Source: an uncultured Spartobacteria bacterium
GTDB taxonomy: Bacteria > Verrucomicrobiota > Verrucomicrobiia > Chthoniobacterales > Chthoniobacteraceae
Length of the DNA: 64,000 nt
Reading direction: 5' to 3'
Assembly (NCBI GenBank): GCA_903929475.1
Contig: CAIYUV010000176.1
Span: 1 to 64,000, forward strand
The translations under genes and the position numbers were made by a program. The notes below the pieces were generated by a model. It did not search any database and had not been told where the DNA came from. It saw only the letters and a list, made by a program, of their open reading frames with translations. Shown here piece by piece: positions 47,157 to 55,667 of this stretch. The number at the start of each line of letters is the position of its first letter. Position 1 is the stretch's first letter.

Positions 47157-48077
47157 TCACTCATCGACACGTGCACCGGTGTAGATGGCGGTGTCGAGGC
47201 GGTTGAGTGGGCGTTTTGCAGTCCAGCAGATGCCGCGGTAGGCGAGGACGCGGAAGAGTGGATCGTCGTGCGTCCAAGTGAAGTGGCAGGGGATGCAGAC
47301 GAAGATACGTCCGCCGCCGCGCTCGACGGTCCAGACTTGTGGTTGTGCGGCGCCGTCGGCGTCCATCGCTGCGATGGTGGTGGTGCCTTCGCCTTCGCCG
47401 AGGAGGTTCCAATACGGCTCCTCGGGGCGGATGTCGGACTCAGGGAAACCCTTCGTGATTTCGTGCGGGCTGTATTTCAAATTCACATCGCCGCGCAGCC
47501 ATTTGTTGCCCGTCCATGCGCGACCGATGCGGTCGGCGAGCGCTTTGGGTTCGGTGTTTCCATTCATCGAGAAATGCAGAAAGACAAGCCCGCCGCCGCG
47601 CGCGAGGAAGGCATCCATGTCGGGGGCCTTGGTGGCGTCCCACACGGGGTTGTTGTGAAAGAAGGCAATGACGTCCGCGTTTTTGAACTGCTCCGCAGTC
47701 GGCCATTTGTCAGCAGGCTCGGTGGTGACGCCGGGGACTTCGGCGAGGATTTTTGTCCAGCGCGCGCGCCAGACGGGGTAGTCGTGAAAGCCGACGCCAT
47801 TGTGTCCGGCGTCTTTTTCCGCCGCGCAGAGGACGATGTGGAATGGACGTTTCTTTTCTTCGTCGCTCATCGGCTTCACGGCGGCGAGCACGGTCTCGAC
47901 TTCCTTCTTCGCGCGGGGCGCGGGCATCTTTATTCCCTGCACGTTGGTCGGGCTTGGCCACGGCTTGGTGATGTCCACAATCGGCGCCGCTGGCGGAGCG
48001 GGAGTTGCAGGCGGCTCTTGCGCCGATGCGATGGAAAACGTGACGGCGAGCGCGGCGAGGATGGCGTGTTTTTTCAT
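47157..48077 (-). CDS. exported ThuA-like protein
   Basis: 306 residues with signal peptide (MKKHAILAALAVTFSIASAQ) and a proline-rich linker. The domain (about 75-300) has a glutamine-amidotransferase-like fold typical of ThuA: RPFHIVLCAAEKDAGHNGVGFHDYPVWRARWTKIL, ADVIAFFHNNPVW, FLARGGGLVFLHFSMNG and ERGGGRIFVCIPCHFTWTHDDPLFRVLAYRGICWTA. ThuA is linked to trehalose and disaccharide use, but in PVC bacteria many relatives are uncharacterised. It lies 42 bases downstream of the PQQ-like gene and 48 bases before PSCyt pair A, all on the minus strand. Confidence 0.85.
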   Translation of the reverse strand: MKKHAILAALAVTFSIASAQEPPATPAPPAAPIVDITKPWPSPTNVQGIKMPAPRAKKEVETVLAAVKPMSDEEKKRPFHIVLCAAEKDAGHNGVGFHDYPVWRARWTKILAEVPGVTTEPADKWPTAEQFKNADVIAFFHNNPVWDATKAPDMDAFLARGGGLVFLHFSMNGNTEPKALADRIGRAWTGNKWLRGDVNLKYSPHEITKGFPESDIRPEEPYWNLLGEGEGTTTIAAMDADGAAQPQVWTVERGGGRIFVCIPCHFTWTHDDPLFRVLAYRGICWTAKRPLNRLDTAIYTGARVDE

Positions 48078-48119
48078 GGTGTGGTTGTGGTGGTTTTCGT
48101 CGTGGAGAGACAGGCAGTT

Positions 48120-50735
48120 TTACTTTTTCTGATTGTTGAAATTCACCCAGTTCAGATCGAGCGCGCCGCCCTTTTGCGGTGCTTTGGTATGAGCGATGAA
48201 GAATAGATCGTTCACGCCGCCGGGATCGGTGACGGGGATGGTGACTTCGCGGAAGTCGTTCGCCGCGCCGGGTAACTCGGTTTTTGCGACGAGCGCGCCC
48301 TGCGGTGACCCGGCGCGCACTTCGAGCGAAACGGCGGCGAGCGGTGTGAGGTGGAGCGTGAGGCTCTCGATGCCAGCGAGATTGACGGTGGAAAATTTCA
48401 ACCAGCCATCGTTCGCAAATCTCGCAACGAGGCCGTGGCCTCCCTCCATGAAGTCCACAACATCCACGCCCTGCGATGCGTCGTTCATGGCGGCCTTGCG
48501 TTTGCGCGCGTGCAGGACGTGCTCGGCGATTCCACGCAGCGGCGGCACTCCGGCTGCGCCGTTGTCGTTGTAAGATGCCGTGATGACGAACACGCCGCCG
48601 TCCTGACGCTCTCCGCCGACGGTCGTCCTGAGCGAACCGCTCAATCCCGTCACCGCCTTCGCTTCGGGCGAATGTGCGAGGTCGAGAATCCAGTCCACCA
48701 TGAGCTGCGTCTCGGCGAGCGTGTGCTGCGGGTGCGGCGGCATCGGGATTTGCTGCCCCCACACGCCCACGCCGCCGGAGATGATTTTGGCCGCGAGTTT
48801 CGCGGGTGCGGTCGCATCGCCGTCGTATTTTTTGGCGACATCCAAATACGCAGGCCCCGCAGATTTTTCCCGCACCGTGTGACACGCGAAGCATGTCGTG
48901 CGCTGCATCAGCGCAAGTCCGGGATGGACGGCATCGCCACTGCGCGTCGAGCGATACGCCCCCTGCACGACGACGCGCTTTGGATTGATCTTGCCCTCAT
49001 CGCTGGAGCCGTCCTCGGCGTCGGTGACGCGCACTTTGAAATCCACCACGTCCTTCGGGTCGAAAAATCCACCATTTTGCGGCGCGAGAATTTCCACCAC
49101 CGGCATCGCATTTCCCACGGTGATGACTGTGCGCGCCTCGCTCACCGCGCCTGCGGCATCCGTCACCTTCAGCGAAACGGTGTGTTGCCCCGGCTCGGTA
49201 AAGGTGAAGCGCGGTGTAACTTCGGAGGACGTTTTGCCAGCGCCGAAATCCCACGCAAACTTGAGCGCATCACCATCGGCATCGCGTGTGCCGATTGCGC
49301 TGAAGTGCACATCGAGCGGTTGTTTGCCCGCGAGCGGCCAGTTGCTCAGCACAGCCACGGGCGCGCGATTACCTCGGTGATAGACGATGCGCGACAATTG
49401 CCCGTCCGAGTTGCCGTGCCATTTGTCGCCATACTCCAGCAGCAGCAGCGTGTGATCCGGCGCAAACTTGATGTCGATCGGCTTGCGGAATGCGAACTGA
49501 GGCGCGAAGGATTCGATGCCCGCGAGTTTCCCTTCCGCTGTAAGCCGCACGATTTTGATCCAGTTGCGCGTCCATTCGTAAATGAACAGCGCGCCGTCGA
49601 ATTGCTCCGGCAGTTTGAGGTCGGACTTCACCGCTGCATCGAAGTGAAAAAACGGCCCGGCCATCGCCGAACGCGCGCCACTGCCAAGCTCGGGAAATTC
49701 CTTCGACGCCGTCGTGGGATACCACAGCAACGCAGGCTGCGCGGGCGGCAATTCCCTCAGCCCCGTGTTGCGCGGCGAGTTGTTGATCGGGTGCGCTGCA
49801 TCGAAAGGCTCACCCATTTTTCCGTCTGCGCCGACACTGCGATACGCCTCATTTGGCCCCGTGAACATCGGATGCCCGAAGTTGCCCGCTTTCGTCGCGA
49901 CGTTGAATTCGTCAAATCCCACCGACCCCGACTTTTGATCCGTGTTCGGCCCCACATCACCCCACACTATCCATCCTGTCTTCGGATCGACCGAAGAATG
50001 AAAACCATTGCGCACACCCATCGCAAAAATCTCCAGACGCCCTTGCTTCGGATCGGAAAAAAGATTCCCGGCGGGTATGTCGTAGCCGCCATCTTCGCGC
50101 GGATGAATGCGCAGAATCTTTCCACGCAAATCCTGCGTGTTGGCGCTTGAGCGCAACGAATCGCGCAGCAGCCCGCCCGGAGAAATGTCAATCGGCGGAT
50201 CGGGAATCGGCGGTGAGTTGTCGCCCGTGCCGAGGATCAGATTTCCCGACGCCTTGTCGAAAAACAATCCGCCGCCCATGTGAATCGCGCCGCCGTATTC
50301 GATGGGATATTCGAGCAGCACTTTTTCCGAGGTGAGATCGAGCATTCCATCCGCGCCAAACGTGAATCGCGCCAGCCGCTGCACATCGTGTTTCGCCGCC
50401 GGGCAGAAAAACAAAAACACATTTCTGCTCTTCCCAAAATCCCCAGCCGCCGCCACGCCGATCAGCCCCAGTTCCGGCCCCGACGCCACCGGCACGCGCG
50501 CTACCCTCGCCAAATTCCGTGTCGCCGCGCTCCAGCGTTGCAGCGTCCCGCGTTGCTCGGCGATGAGCACATCCCCATCCGGCAGCGCCTCCATCTGCAC
50601 CGCATCATTCAACCCCGTCGCCAACACCTCGCGTTCGAGCCGCGCGGGATCGAAGTCCTCCGCGAGCGCGGTGGCCATGAAAACCACGGGCATCGCCACT
50701 CTCGGCAGGTAAAATTTGGAGCGGAAAAGTTTCAT
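48120..50735 (-). CDS. exported PQQ-dehydrogenase-like / PKD / cytochrome c / CBM6-like fusion protein
   Basis: 871 residues from MKLFRSKFYLPRVAMPVVFMATALAE. The first 440 residues form a glucose/sorbosone dehydrogenase-type propeller (NDAVQMEALPDGDVLIAEQRGTLQRW, GGGLFFDKASGNLILGTGDNSPP, LRGKILRIHPREDGGYDIPAGNLF, GVRNGFHSSVDPKTGWIVWGDVG). A PKD domain follows (DVHFSAIGTRDADGDALKFAWDFGAG), then a cytochrome c segment with heme site CFACH near 613-617 and methionine ligand candidate in GQQIPMPPHPQ, and a C-terminal CBM6-like beta sandwich. It resembles proteins that oxidise sugars and pass electrons to heme within one chain. Confidence 0.88.
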   Translation of the reverse strand: MKLFRSKFYLPRVAMPVVFMATALAEDFDPARLEREVLATGLNDAVQMEALPDGDVLIAEQRGTLQRWSAATRNLARVARVPVASGPELGLIGVAAAGDFGKSRNVFLFFCPAAKHDVQRLARFTFGADGMLDLTSEKVLLEYPIEYGGAIHMGGGLFFDKASGNLILGTGDNSPPIPDPPIDISPGGLLRDSLRSSANTQDLRGKILRIHPREDGGYDIPAGNLFSDPKQGRLEIFAMGVRNGFHSSVDPKTGWIVWGDVGPNTDQKSGSVGFDEFNVATKAGNFGHPMFTGPNEAYRSVGADGKMGEPFDAAHPINNSPRNTGLRELPPAQPALLWYPTTASKEFPELGSGARSAMAGPFFHFDAAVKSDLKLPEQFDGALFIYEWTRNWIKIVRLTAEGKLAGIESFAPQFAFRKPIDIKFAPDHTLLLLEYGDKWHGNSDGQLSRIVYHRGNRAPVAVLSNWPLAGKQPLDVHFSAIGTRDADGDALKFAWDFGAGKTSSEVTPRFTFTEPGQHTVSLKVTDAAGAVSEARTVITVGNAMPVVEILAPQNGGFFDPKDVVDFKVRVTDAEDGSSDEGKINPKRVVVQGAYRSTRSGDAVHPGLALMQRTTCFACHTVREKSAGPAYLDVAKKYDGDATAPAKLAAKIISGGVGVWGQQIPMPPHPQHTLAETQLMVDWILDLAHSPEAKAVTGLSGSLRTTVGGERQDGGVFVITASYNDNGAAGVPPLRGIAEHVLHARKRKAAMNDASQGVDVVDFMEGGHGLVARFANDGWLKFSTVNLAGIESLTLHLTPLAAVSLEVRAGSPQGALVAKTELPGAANDFREVTIPVTDPGGVNDLFFIAHTKAPQKGGALDLNWVNFNNQKK

Positions 50736-50825
50736 GAATAGAACGCGCCCGTGCGACATCGCACCGGCACAGCGGTTCAACAAGTCTTTTGGATTTCATC
50801 GGCGGCTTTTGAACAGCATTCTCAT

Positions 50826-50855
50826 TTGCTACTCGAATCCGTGTCTGCGTAATGT
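50826..50855 (+). promoter_or_regulatory. candidate promoter of the right-hand operon
   Basis: TTGCTA (50826-50831), 18-base spacer, TAATGT (50850-50855). The ATG at 50865 is 10 bases behind the -10, giving a very short or absent leader. It lies in the divergent gap with the PQQ-like gene. Confidence 0.45.
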
Positions 50856-50864
50856 CGCCCAGCC

Positions 50865-53687
50865 ATGACCAGACTGGCTTCCTCCATTATCGTTTCAGTG
50901 GTGACACTCATAGCCAGTGCGGCTCCCGCATTTTCTCAGGGCGAGGATGCGAAGCTGCTGGAGACTTTTTTTGAACTCGGGCTGCCGGAGGTGAAGGGTG
51001 CGAAGTGGGTGCAGGCCTACGGTGAGGATGGGGAGCAGGCGACGCTGCTAGGCGGATACAATTCAAACTACAATGGCAACGCATGGCTCGTGAGCGAGGC
51101 CAACGGCGTGGTGGAGGTGGTCTTTGTGGATGGCCGTCGTGCGAAGGGGCGCAAGGGCGATGAGAATTCGCCTGCTGCGGACGGAGATGCCCGGATCATG
51201 ATTCAGCCGGCGAAATTGGATGCCGACATGAAGGCGCTGGGCAAGCAGTTGAAATCGCCGGAGGGATTTTCCCAACGCTCGACAGCCCGGATGGCGGGTA
51301 TGGCACTGGTTGCGCTGGCCCAGTTTCAGCGGAATGGCCACGGCGATTTTGCGAAGGAGCATTTCCCGTATGCCGTGCAGATCGCAGGTTCCCCGGCGAA
51401 GGCGCTCGATGGTGTGGTGAGCCTGATTGCGGATGCGACGATGGGGGATGTATGCACGAAGTTTTACGAAAATGGAAATGCCGCCGCGTGCGCAACGGCA
51501 GTCGAAGGACTGGCTGCGAAATTTCCGCGCGGCTGGAAGCAGCGGGATACGGCGCTGATGTTCGCAGCGCGGCTTCGCGAGCAAAAGCACTCGCCGCACG
51601 CGGATGATCCTGAGGCCAGAGCCGCCGCCGCCGTGCTGCTCGCACTTCGCGCGCAGGATGCAGGGCAAATTAATGGATTTGGAAACTGGATGCTGCCGAA
51701 ATTACTGGACGACAGCGGAGGCGAGCGCCGGGGAAGGACGTTTTTCCGGAGGCGGCATCGTTCGTTTTCCGATGATGAACCCGCAGTGAAGGACGGTCCG
51801 CTGTCCCGCTATCTGGCCAAGTCGCGGGAGGCGCTGCCGGGACTTGTGCTGTTACTGGGCGATCAGCGTTTCGTCCGCTTTTCCATGAGGGATAGATTCA
51901 GGCATTCGTATTTCAGCTCACGCATGAGCCGGGACGAAGCGATCCAGCAGCAATACGGAGCCATGTCGCGCCCTGCGGAACTCGGCGAGATCGCCCGCAG
52001 TCTCATCGGGCAGGTTGCACCAAATGATTTCGTGGAATCGGACGATGACATCCGCAAATGGGCCGCCAGTGCAGTTACAAAGACGGATGAGGAGATTGCT
52101 TGGGATTATCTCCGCAACAGTAATGGCACGAACGACGGCGCATTCAGCATGGGCCTTTCATTCCTCGTTGCAAAAGGAGGGGACGAAACTCTTCGCAAGC
52201 TCCGGGAGGTTTTCCTCGATCCGGGAGTGTGGAGTTCCGGTTCGCTCGAAAACGTGATCGAGCAGGCTGCCGCGTGGCTCAAGCGTGCCAAGCCGGAGCC
52301 GGAATTCGGCCCGAAGCTCATCGCGGTTGCAAAGTCGGGGCTGAAGCGCGAGGGCGACGAGCAAGCCAGATACTTCGAAAGAGGTGACAACGGGGAGTAT
52401 GCAAAGCAGATCGCCGCGCAGCAGAAGGCTCAGATGGCGAAATTGGACGGCCTTTTCAAACCACAGAAGCCGCTCGCTGAGCGCATCGCAGAGATCGCCG
52501 CGATGGACGAGGCGGAGGCATCGGGATTCCTGCAAACATTGCGGAAGGATTTCGAGAAAACCGCACCGGAGGAACTGTTGTCAGCCGTCTTTCCCGCAGC
52601 GGCGGCGGCGAAGTCTGCGGAGGTAAAGATAGCCCTGCTCGGCAGTCTCTACCGTGAGGCAGGCAAGGCTGCGGACCCGTCGAAATCCACACCAGCCGCC
52701 CGCGAAGCCATGCAGACGCTTCTGCGCGACACGGGCGAAGTTTCAAACCGTTGGAATCCGGGCAGCAAACAGAAAATCGCGGAGTTTGCCGCCAACATGA
52801 TTGTCCTGCTTCACTGTCAGGCCAAGGATCGCGAGACGTGGCAGATTTATGGGATGAAAATGCCGCGCCTCGCGACTAAGTGGATGCTCCACAGCGCGCA
52901 GGAGATCGCCGCTGGCAAACCCGTCCCTCCGCTTCCTGATCCAGCAAAGGCAGACGGCCCAGCGCTGGTGAAGGAACTTGGCGCGCTCACCGCCGCGGCC
53001 ATCGCTGGGGCTTTCGACAAAAAATCACCCAACGAACAAATCGCCATCGTAACTCACTTGGAAAAAAATCCCGACTGGCCCGCGTCGCTTGTTGAATTTC
53101 ATTTTACCATTGCCGAAGTGTCCGACGCGGAGGCGGGCACGCTGCCCGGCTTTGACGCTGCAAAATGGAAGGGGCGCAAACTCGATGAAGCTGCTATCCA
53201 GGAGTTGAGGGTGCTCACGGAAAAGGCAGCCCTCACGACGCCGGTGATGCTCTCAGTCGCGATCACAAGTCCTCTGGCCGGAGTCGGCATCAGCATCGGA
53301 AAGTGGGAACAGAAAATCGGAACTCGACAGATCGAGCAGATGGGTCTGCCCAAGGGTGATTCCAAACCAGAGGCCGTATGGGTTGCTGCGATACAAATTT
53401 CAAAAGACAGTTCGGATATTGAGGGAGCCTCGCGAGACGCCGCCGGTTTTGGCTACCTCGCGTGGAAGGACGAAGGGAAGACGCGCGCGTGGCGAGAAAA
53501 GTATGCGAAGACGGCACCAAAGTCCGCAAACGACGAGGATGGCCCGCCATTCGGCTCTCATAAACTCGATCCCAGCCCGGCGAAGTTTGAGCAAAAACTG
53601 AAGGACTGGCTCTCAATGAAAGCCAGCAGCCGCGGGCCCGCGCAGATCTATTTCTACTCCGCGAAAGTTTCCGAAAAAGACGAATAA
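50865..53687 (+). CDS. large exported protein of unknown family, first gene of MoxR operon
   Basis: 940 residues with signal peptide (MTRLASSIIVSVVTLIASAAPAFSQ). I do not recognise a domain. An N-terminal part (about 30-110) looks beta-rich (KWVQAYGEDGEQATLLGGYNSNYNGNAWLVSEANGVVEVVFVDGRR); the middle and C-terminal parts are mainly helical and repeat-like, with RSTARMAGMALVALAQF, ALDGVVSLIADATMGD and ERIAEIAAMDEAEASGFLQTL, reminiscent of alpha-solenoids. A basic patch GERRGRTFFRRRHRSFSDDE sits near 285-305. It ends 3 bases before the MoxR start, so it belongs to that operon and may be its substrate or envelope partner. Confidence 0.75.
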   Translation: MTRLASSIIVSVVTLIASAAPAFSQGEDAKLLETFFELGLPEVKGAKWVQAYGEDGEQATLLGGYNSNYNGNAWLVSEANGVVEVVFVDGRRAKGRKGDENSPAADGDARIMIQPAKLDADMKALGKQLKSPEGFSQRSTARMAGMALVALAQFQRNGHGDFAKEHFPYAVQIAGSPAKALDGVVSLIADATMGDVCTKFYENGNAAACATAVEGLAAKFPRGWKQRDTALMFAARLREQKHSPHADDPEARAAAAVLLALRAQDAGQINGFGNWMLPKLLDDSGGERRGRTFFRRRHRSFSDDEPAVKDGPLSRYLAKSREALPGLVLLLGDQRFVRFSMRDRFRHSYFSSRMSRDEAIQQQYGAMSRPAELGEIARSLIGQVAPNDFVESDDDIRKWAASAVTKTDEEIAWDYLRNSNGTNDGAFSMGLSFLVAKGGDETLRKLREVFLDPGVWSSGSLENVIEQAAAWLKRAKPEPEFGPKLIAVAKSGLKREGDEQARYFERGDNGEYAKQIAAQQKAQMAKLDGLFKPQKPLAERIAEIAAMDEAEASGFLQTLRKDFEKTAPEELLSAVFPAAAAAKSAEVKIALLGSLYREAGKAADPSKSTPAAREAMQTLLRDTGEVSNRWNPGSKQKIAEFAANMIVLLHCQAKDRETWQIYGMKMPRLATKWMLHSAQEIAAGKPVPPLPDPAKADGPALVKELGALTAAAIAGAFDKKSPNEQIAIVTHLEKNPDWPASLVEFHFTIAEVSDAEAGTLPGFDAAKWKGRKLDEAAIQELRVLTEKAALTTPVMLSVAITSPLAGVGISIGKWEQKIGTRQIEQMGLPKGDSKPEAVWVAAIQISKDSSDIEGASRDAAGFGYLAWKDEGKTRAWREKYAKTAPKSANDEDGPPFGSHKLDPSPAKFEQKLKDWLSMKASSRGPAQIYFYSAKVSEKDE

Positions 53688-53690
53688 CCT

Positions 53691-54668
53691 ATGAACACCA
53701 AACCAGCACAACTCTGGCAAAACACCCTCAACACCATCACACGCATCCGCGAGCAAACCGCGCGCGTCATCGTCGGCCAGGATGCCGTCATTGAGCTCAT
53801 GCTCACCGCGCTGCTCTGCAAGGGCCACTGCCTCATCGTGGGCGTGCCCGGCCTCGCGAAGACGCTCCTCGTCTCCACGCTCGGAAAAATCCTCGGGTTG
53901 AAATTCCACCGCATCCAGTTCACGCCCGATCTCATGCCGACCGACATCGTCGGCTCGGAAATCCTGCAAACATCGGAATCCGGGCGCGGCTTCGAGTTCG
54001 CGCCGGGGCCGATTTTTGCAAACCTCATCCTCGCCGACGAAATCAACCGCACACCGCCAAAAACGCAGGCCGCATTGCTCGAAGCGATGCAGGAAAAACA
54101 GGTCACCGTCGCCGGAAGGACAAGACGTTTGGAAGAACCGTTCCTCGTTTTTGCCACGCAGAATCCCATCGAACACGAAGGCACCTACCCGCTCCCCGAA
54201 GCACAACTCGACCGCTTCTTTTTCAAGCTGAAAATTGACTACCCCAGCATGGACGAGGAACTCGCAGTGTTGGATCGCACCACCGGCGCGCAGCTTCCCG
54301 AGGCCGATGCCGTCCTCGACGCCGCCGCGCTCATCGCCCTTCAGGCAAGCGTCCACGACGTGCCTCTTCCCGACAACGTGAAGCGCAGCATCCTCAAGCT
54401 CACCCACAGCAGTCGCCCCGCGAGCGATCTCGGCGACGACTACGTTAAAAAATACGTCAACTGGGGAGCCGGACCACGCGCTGGGCAGACACTCGTCCGC
54501 GCCGCCAAAGCCCTCGCACTCCTGCGCGGACGCGAGAGCGCCTCGCTGGAGGAAGTCAAAGCAGTCGCGCCTGCCGTCCTTCGTCACCGCATCATTCCCA
54601 GCTACAACGCTACTGGCGAAGGAATCACCGTCGAGGACATCATCGTGCATTTGATTGGAAAACTGTGA
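53691..54668 (+). CDS. MoxR family AAA+ ATPase
   Basis: 325 residues. Walker A GVPGLAKT (51-58), Walker B LILADE (112-117) followed by INRTPPKTQAALLEAMQE, sensor 1 FATQNPIEHEGTYPLPEAQLDRF and a C-terminal lid (RAAKALALLRGRESASLEEVKAVAPAVLRHRI) define the family. MoxR ATPases are chaperone-like and act with vWA proteins such as those encoded next; the neighbours here are DUF58 and two vWA genes, the classic arrangement. The stop overlaps the DUF58 GTG start (GTGA). Confidence 0.94.
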   Translation: MNTKPAQLWQNTLNTITRIREQTARVIVGQDAVIELMLTALLCKGHCLIVGVPGLAKTLLVSTLGKILGLKFHRIQFTPDLMPTDIVGSEILQTSESGRGFEFAPGPIFANLILADEINRTPPKTQAALLEAMQEKQVTVAGRTRRLEEPFLVFATQNPIEHEGTYPLPEAQLDRFFFKLKIDYPSMDEELAVLDRTTGAQLPEADAVLDAAALIALQASVHDVPLPDNVKRSILKLTHSSRPASDLGDDYVKKYVNWGAGPRAGQTLVRAAKALALLRGRESASLEEVKAVAPAVLRHRIIPSYNATGEGITVEDIIVHLIGKL

Positions 54669-55552
54669 GCGCCTATCGCTACCTACGCCCGGATGACGTC
54701 CGGCGGCTCGAAAGCTACGAGTTCGCCGCACGCTTGCTTGCGGAGGGATGGCTGAACGGGCGGCACCGCTCGCGGCTGCGCGGGGCCTCGACGGAGTTTC
54801 ACGAATATCGCGCCTACACGCCGGGCGACGCGCCGGGGCTGGTGGACTGGCGCGTGTTTGCACGCACGGACAGGCACTACGTGAAGACCTTCGAACAGGA
54901 GACGAATCTCGAATGTCACCTCCTGCTCGACAGCAGCAGCAGCATGGCGTTTGGCGGCGGCTCCGCGACGACAAAACTCGAATTTGCCTCCTACTTCGCG
55001 GCGGCTCTCGCGTGGCTTGTTGTGCGCGGGAGCGATCAGGTGTCGCTTCAAATTTTCGACGACCGTGTGCGAGAATTTCTCCCGCCGGGCAGCACACGGC
55101 AGCATTTGCACCAGGTGCTCTCCACGCTGGAAAGCAACGAGCCGCGCGGCCCCACGTCGCTCTCCGCCGCCCTTGCGCGTGCCGCGCTTCAGATCCGCCG
55201 CCGTGGGACGGTCATCGTGTTGAGCGACTTCTACGACGAACCCGCCGCCATTTTTGCCGCGCTCAATCCATTCATCCATCGCGGATTTCGCATCCACCTT
55301 TTTCACCTACTCTCGCCGGAGGAGATGGAACTCGGTGATGGCGTTCTCTCGCGCTATGAGGACATGGAGACTCGTGATACACTCACGCTCCACCCGCGCG
55401 CCCTCGCTGAAAGCTACCGCGATGCGCTGCAAACGCACATCACACGCCTGCGCACACTCAGCGCGCAGCGGCGGATTGACTACCATGTCGCGCGCACTGA
55501 CGGGACGTTCTGGCCGCTTTTCGACCGCATCACGGGGGAGGGAGGAAAATGA
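54665..55552 (+). CDS. DUF58 domain protein
   Basis: 295 residues from GTG, coupled to moxR. The DUF58 signature is clear: GRHRSRLRGASTEFHEYRAYTPGDAPGLVDWRVFARTDRHYVKTFEQETNLECHLLLDSSSSMAFGG, that is R.Y.PGD....DW...AR...Y.K.FE.E followed by a vWA-like DSSSSM. No membrane segment. DUF58 proteins work with MoxR ATPases in envelope or metal-centre maturation, but the exact role is open. The stop codon lies inside the left arm of the 31-bp inverted repeat. Confidence 0.92.
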   Translation: MSAYRYLRPDDVRRLESYEFAARLLAEGWLNGRHRSRLRGASTEFHEYRAYTPGDAPGLVDWRVFARTDRHYVKTFEQETNLECHLLLDSSSSMAFGGGSATTKLEFASYFAAALAWLVVRGSDQVSLQIFDDRVREFLPPGSTRQHLHQVLSTLESNEPRGPTSLSAALARAALQIRRRGTVIVLSDFYDEPAAIFAALNPFIHRGFRIHLFHLLSPEEMELGDGVLSRYEDMETRDTLTLHPRALAESYRDALQTHITRLRTLSAQRRIDYHVARTDGTFWPLFDRITGEGGK

Positions 55553-55655
55553 CGGATGACGGACTCCGAATGACGAATTTTGCACGCCTGCCTGCGGGTG
55601 CGTATTCGCCAATCGTCATTCCACATTCGTCATTCGGAGTCCGTCATCCGTCATT
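55548..55655 (+). repeat. 31-bp perfect inverted repeat built of heptamers
   Basis: Left arm 55548-55578 is AATGACG GATGACG GACTCCG AATGACG AAT; right arm 55625-55655 is its exact reverse complement. The loop is 46 bases. It lies between the DUF58 stop and the BatA-like ATG and would fold into a long RNA hairpin within the operon mRNA. Confidence 0.92.
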
Positions 55656-55667
55656 CCGCTACACGCC

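Noticed and set aside
48351-50150. 599-aa plus-strand ORF
   Set aside because: Antisense to the PQQ-like fusion gene; the composition is Arg/His-rich and no domain is visible.
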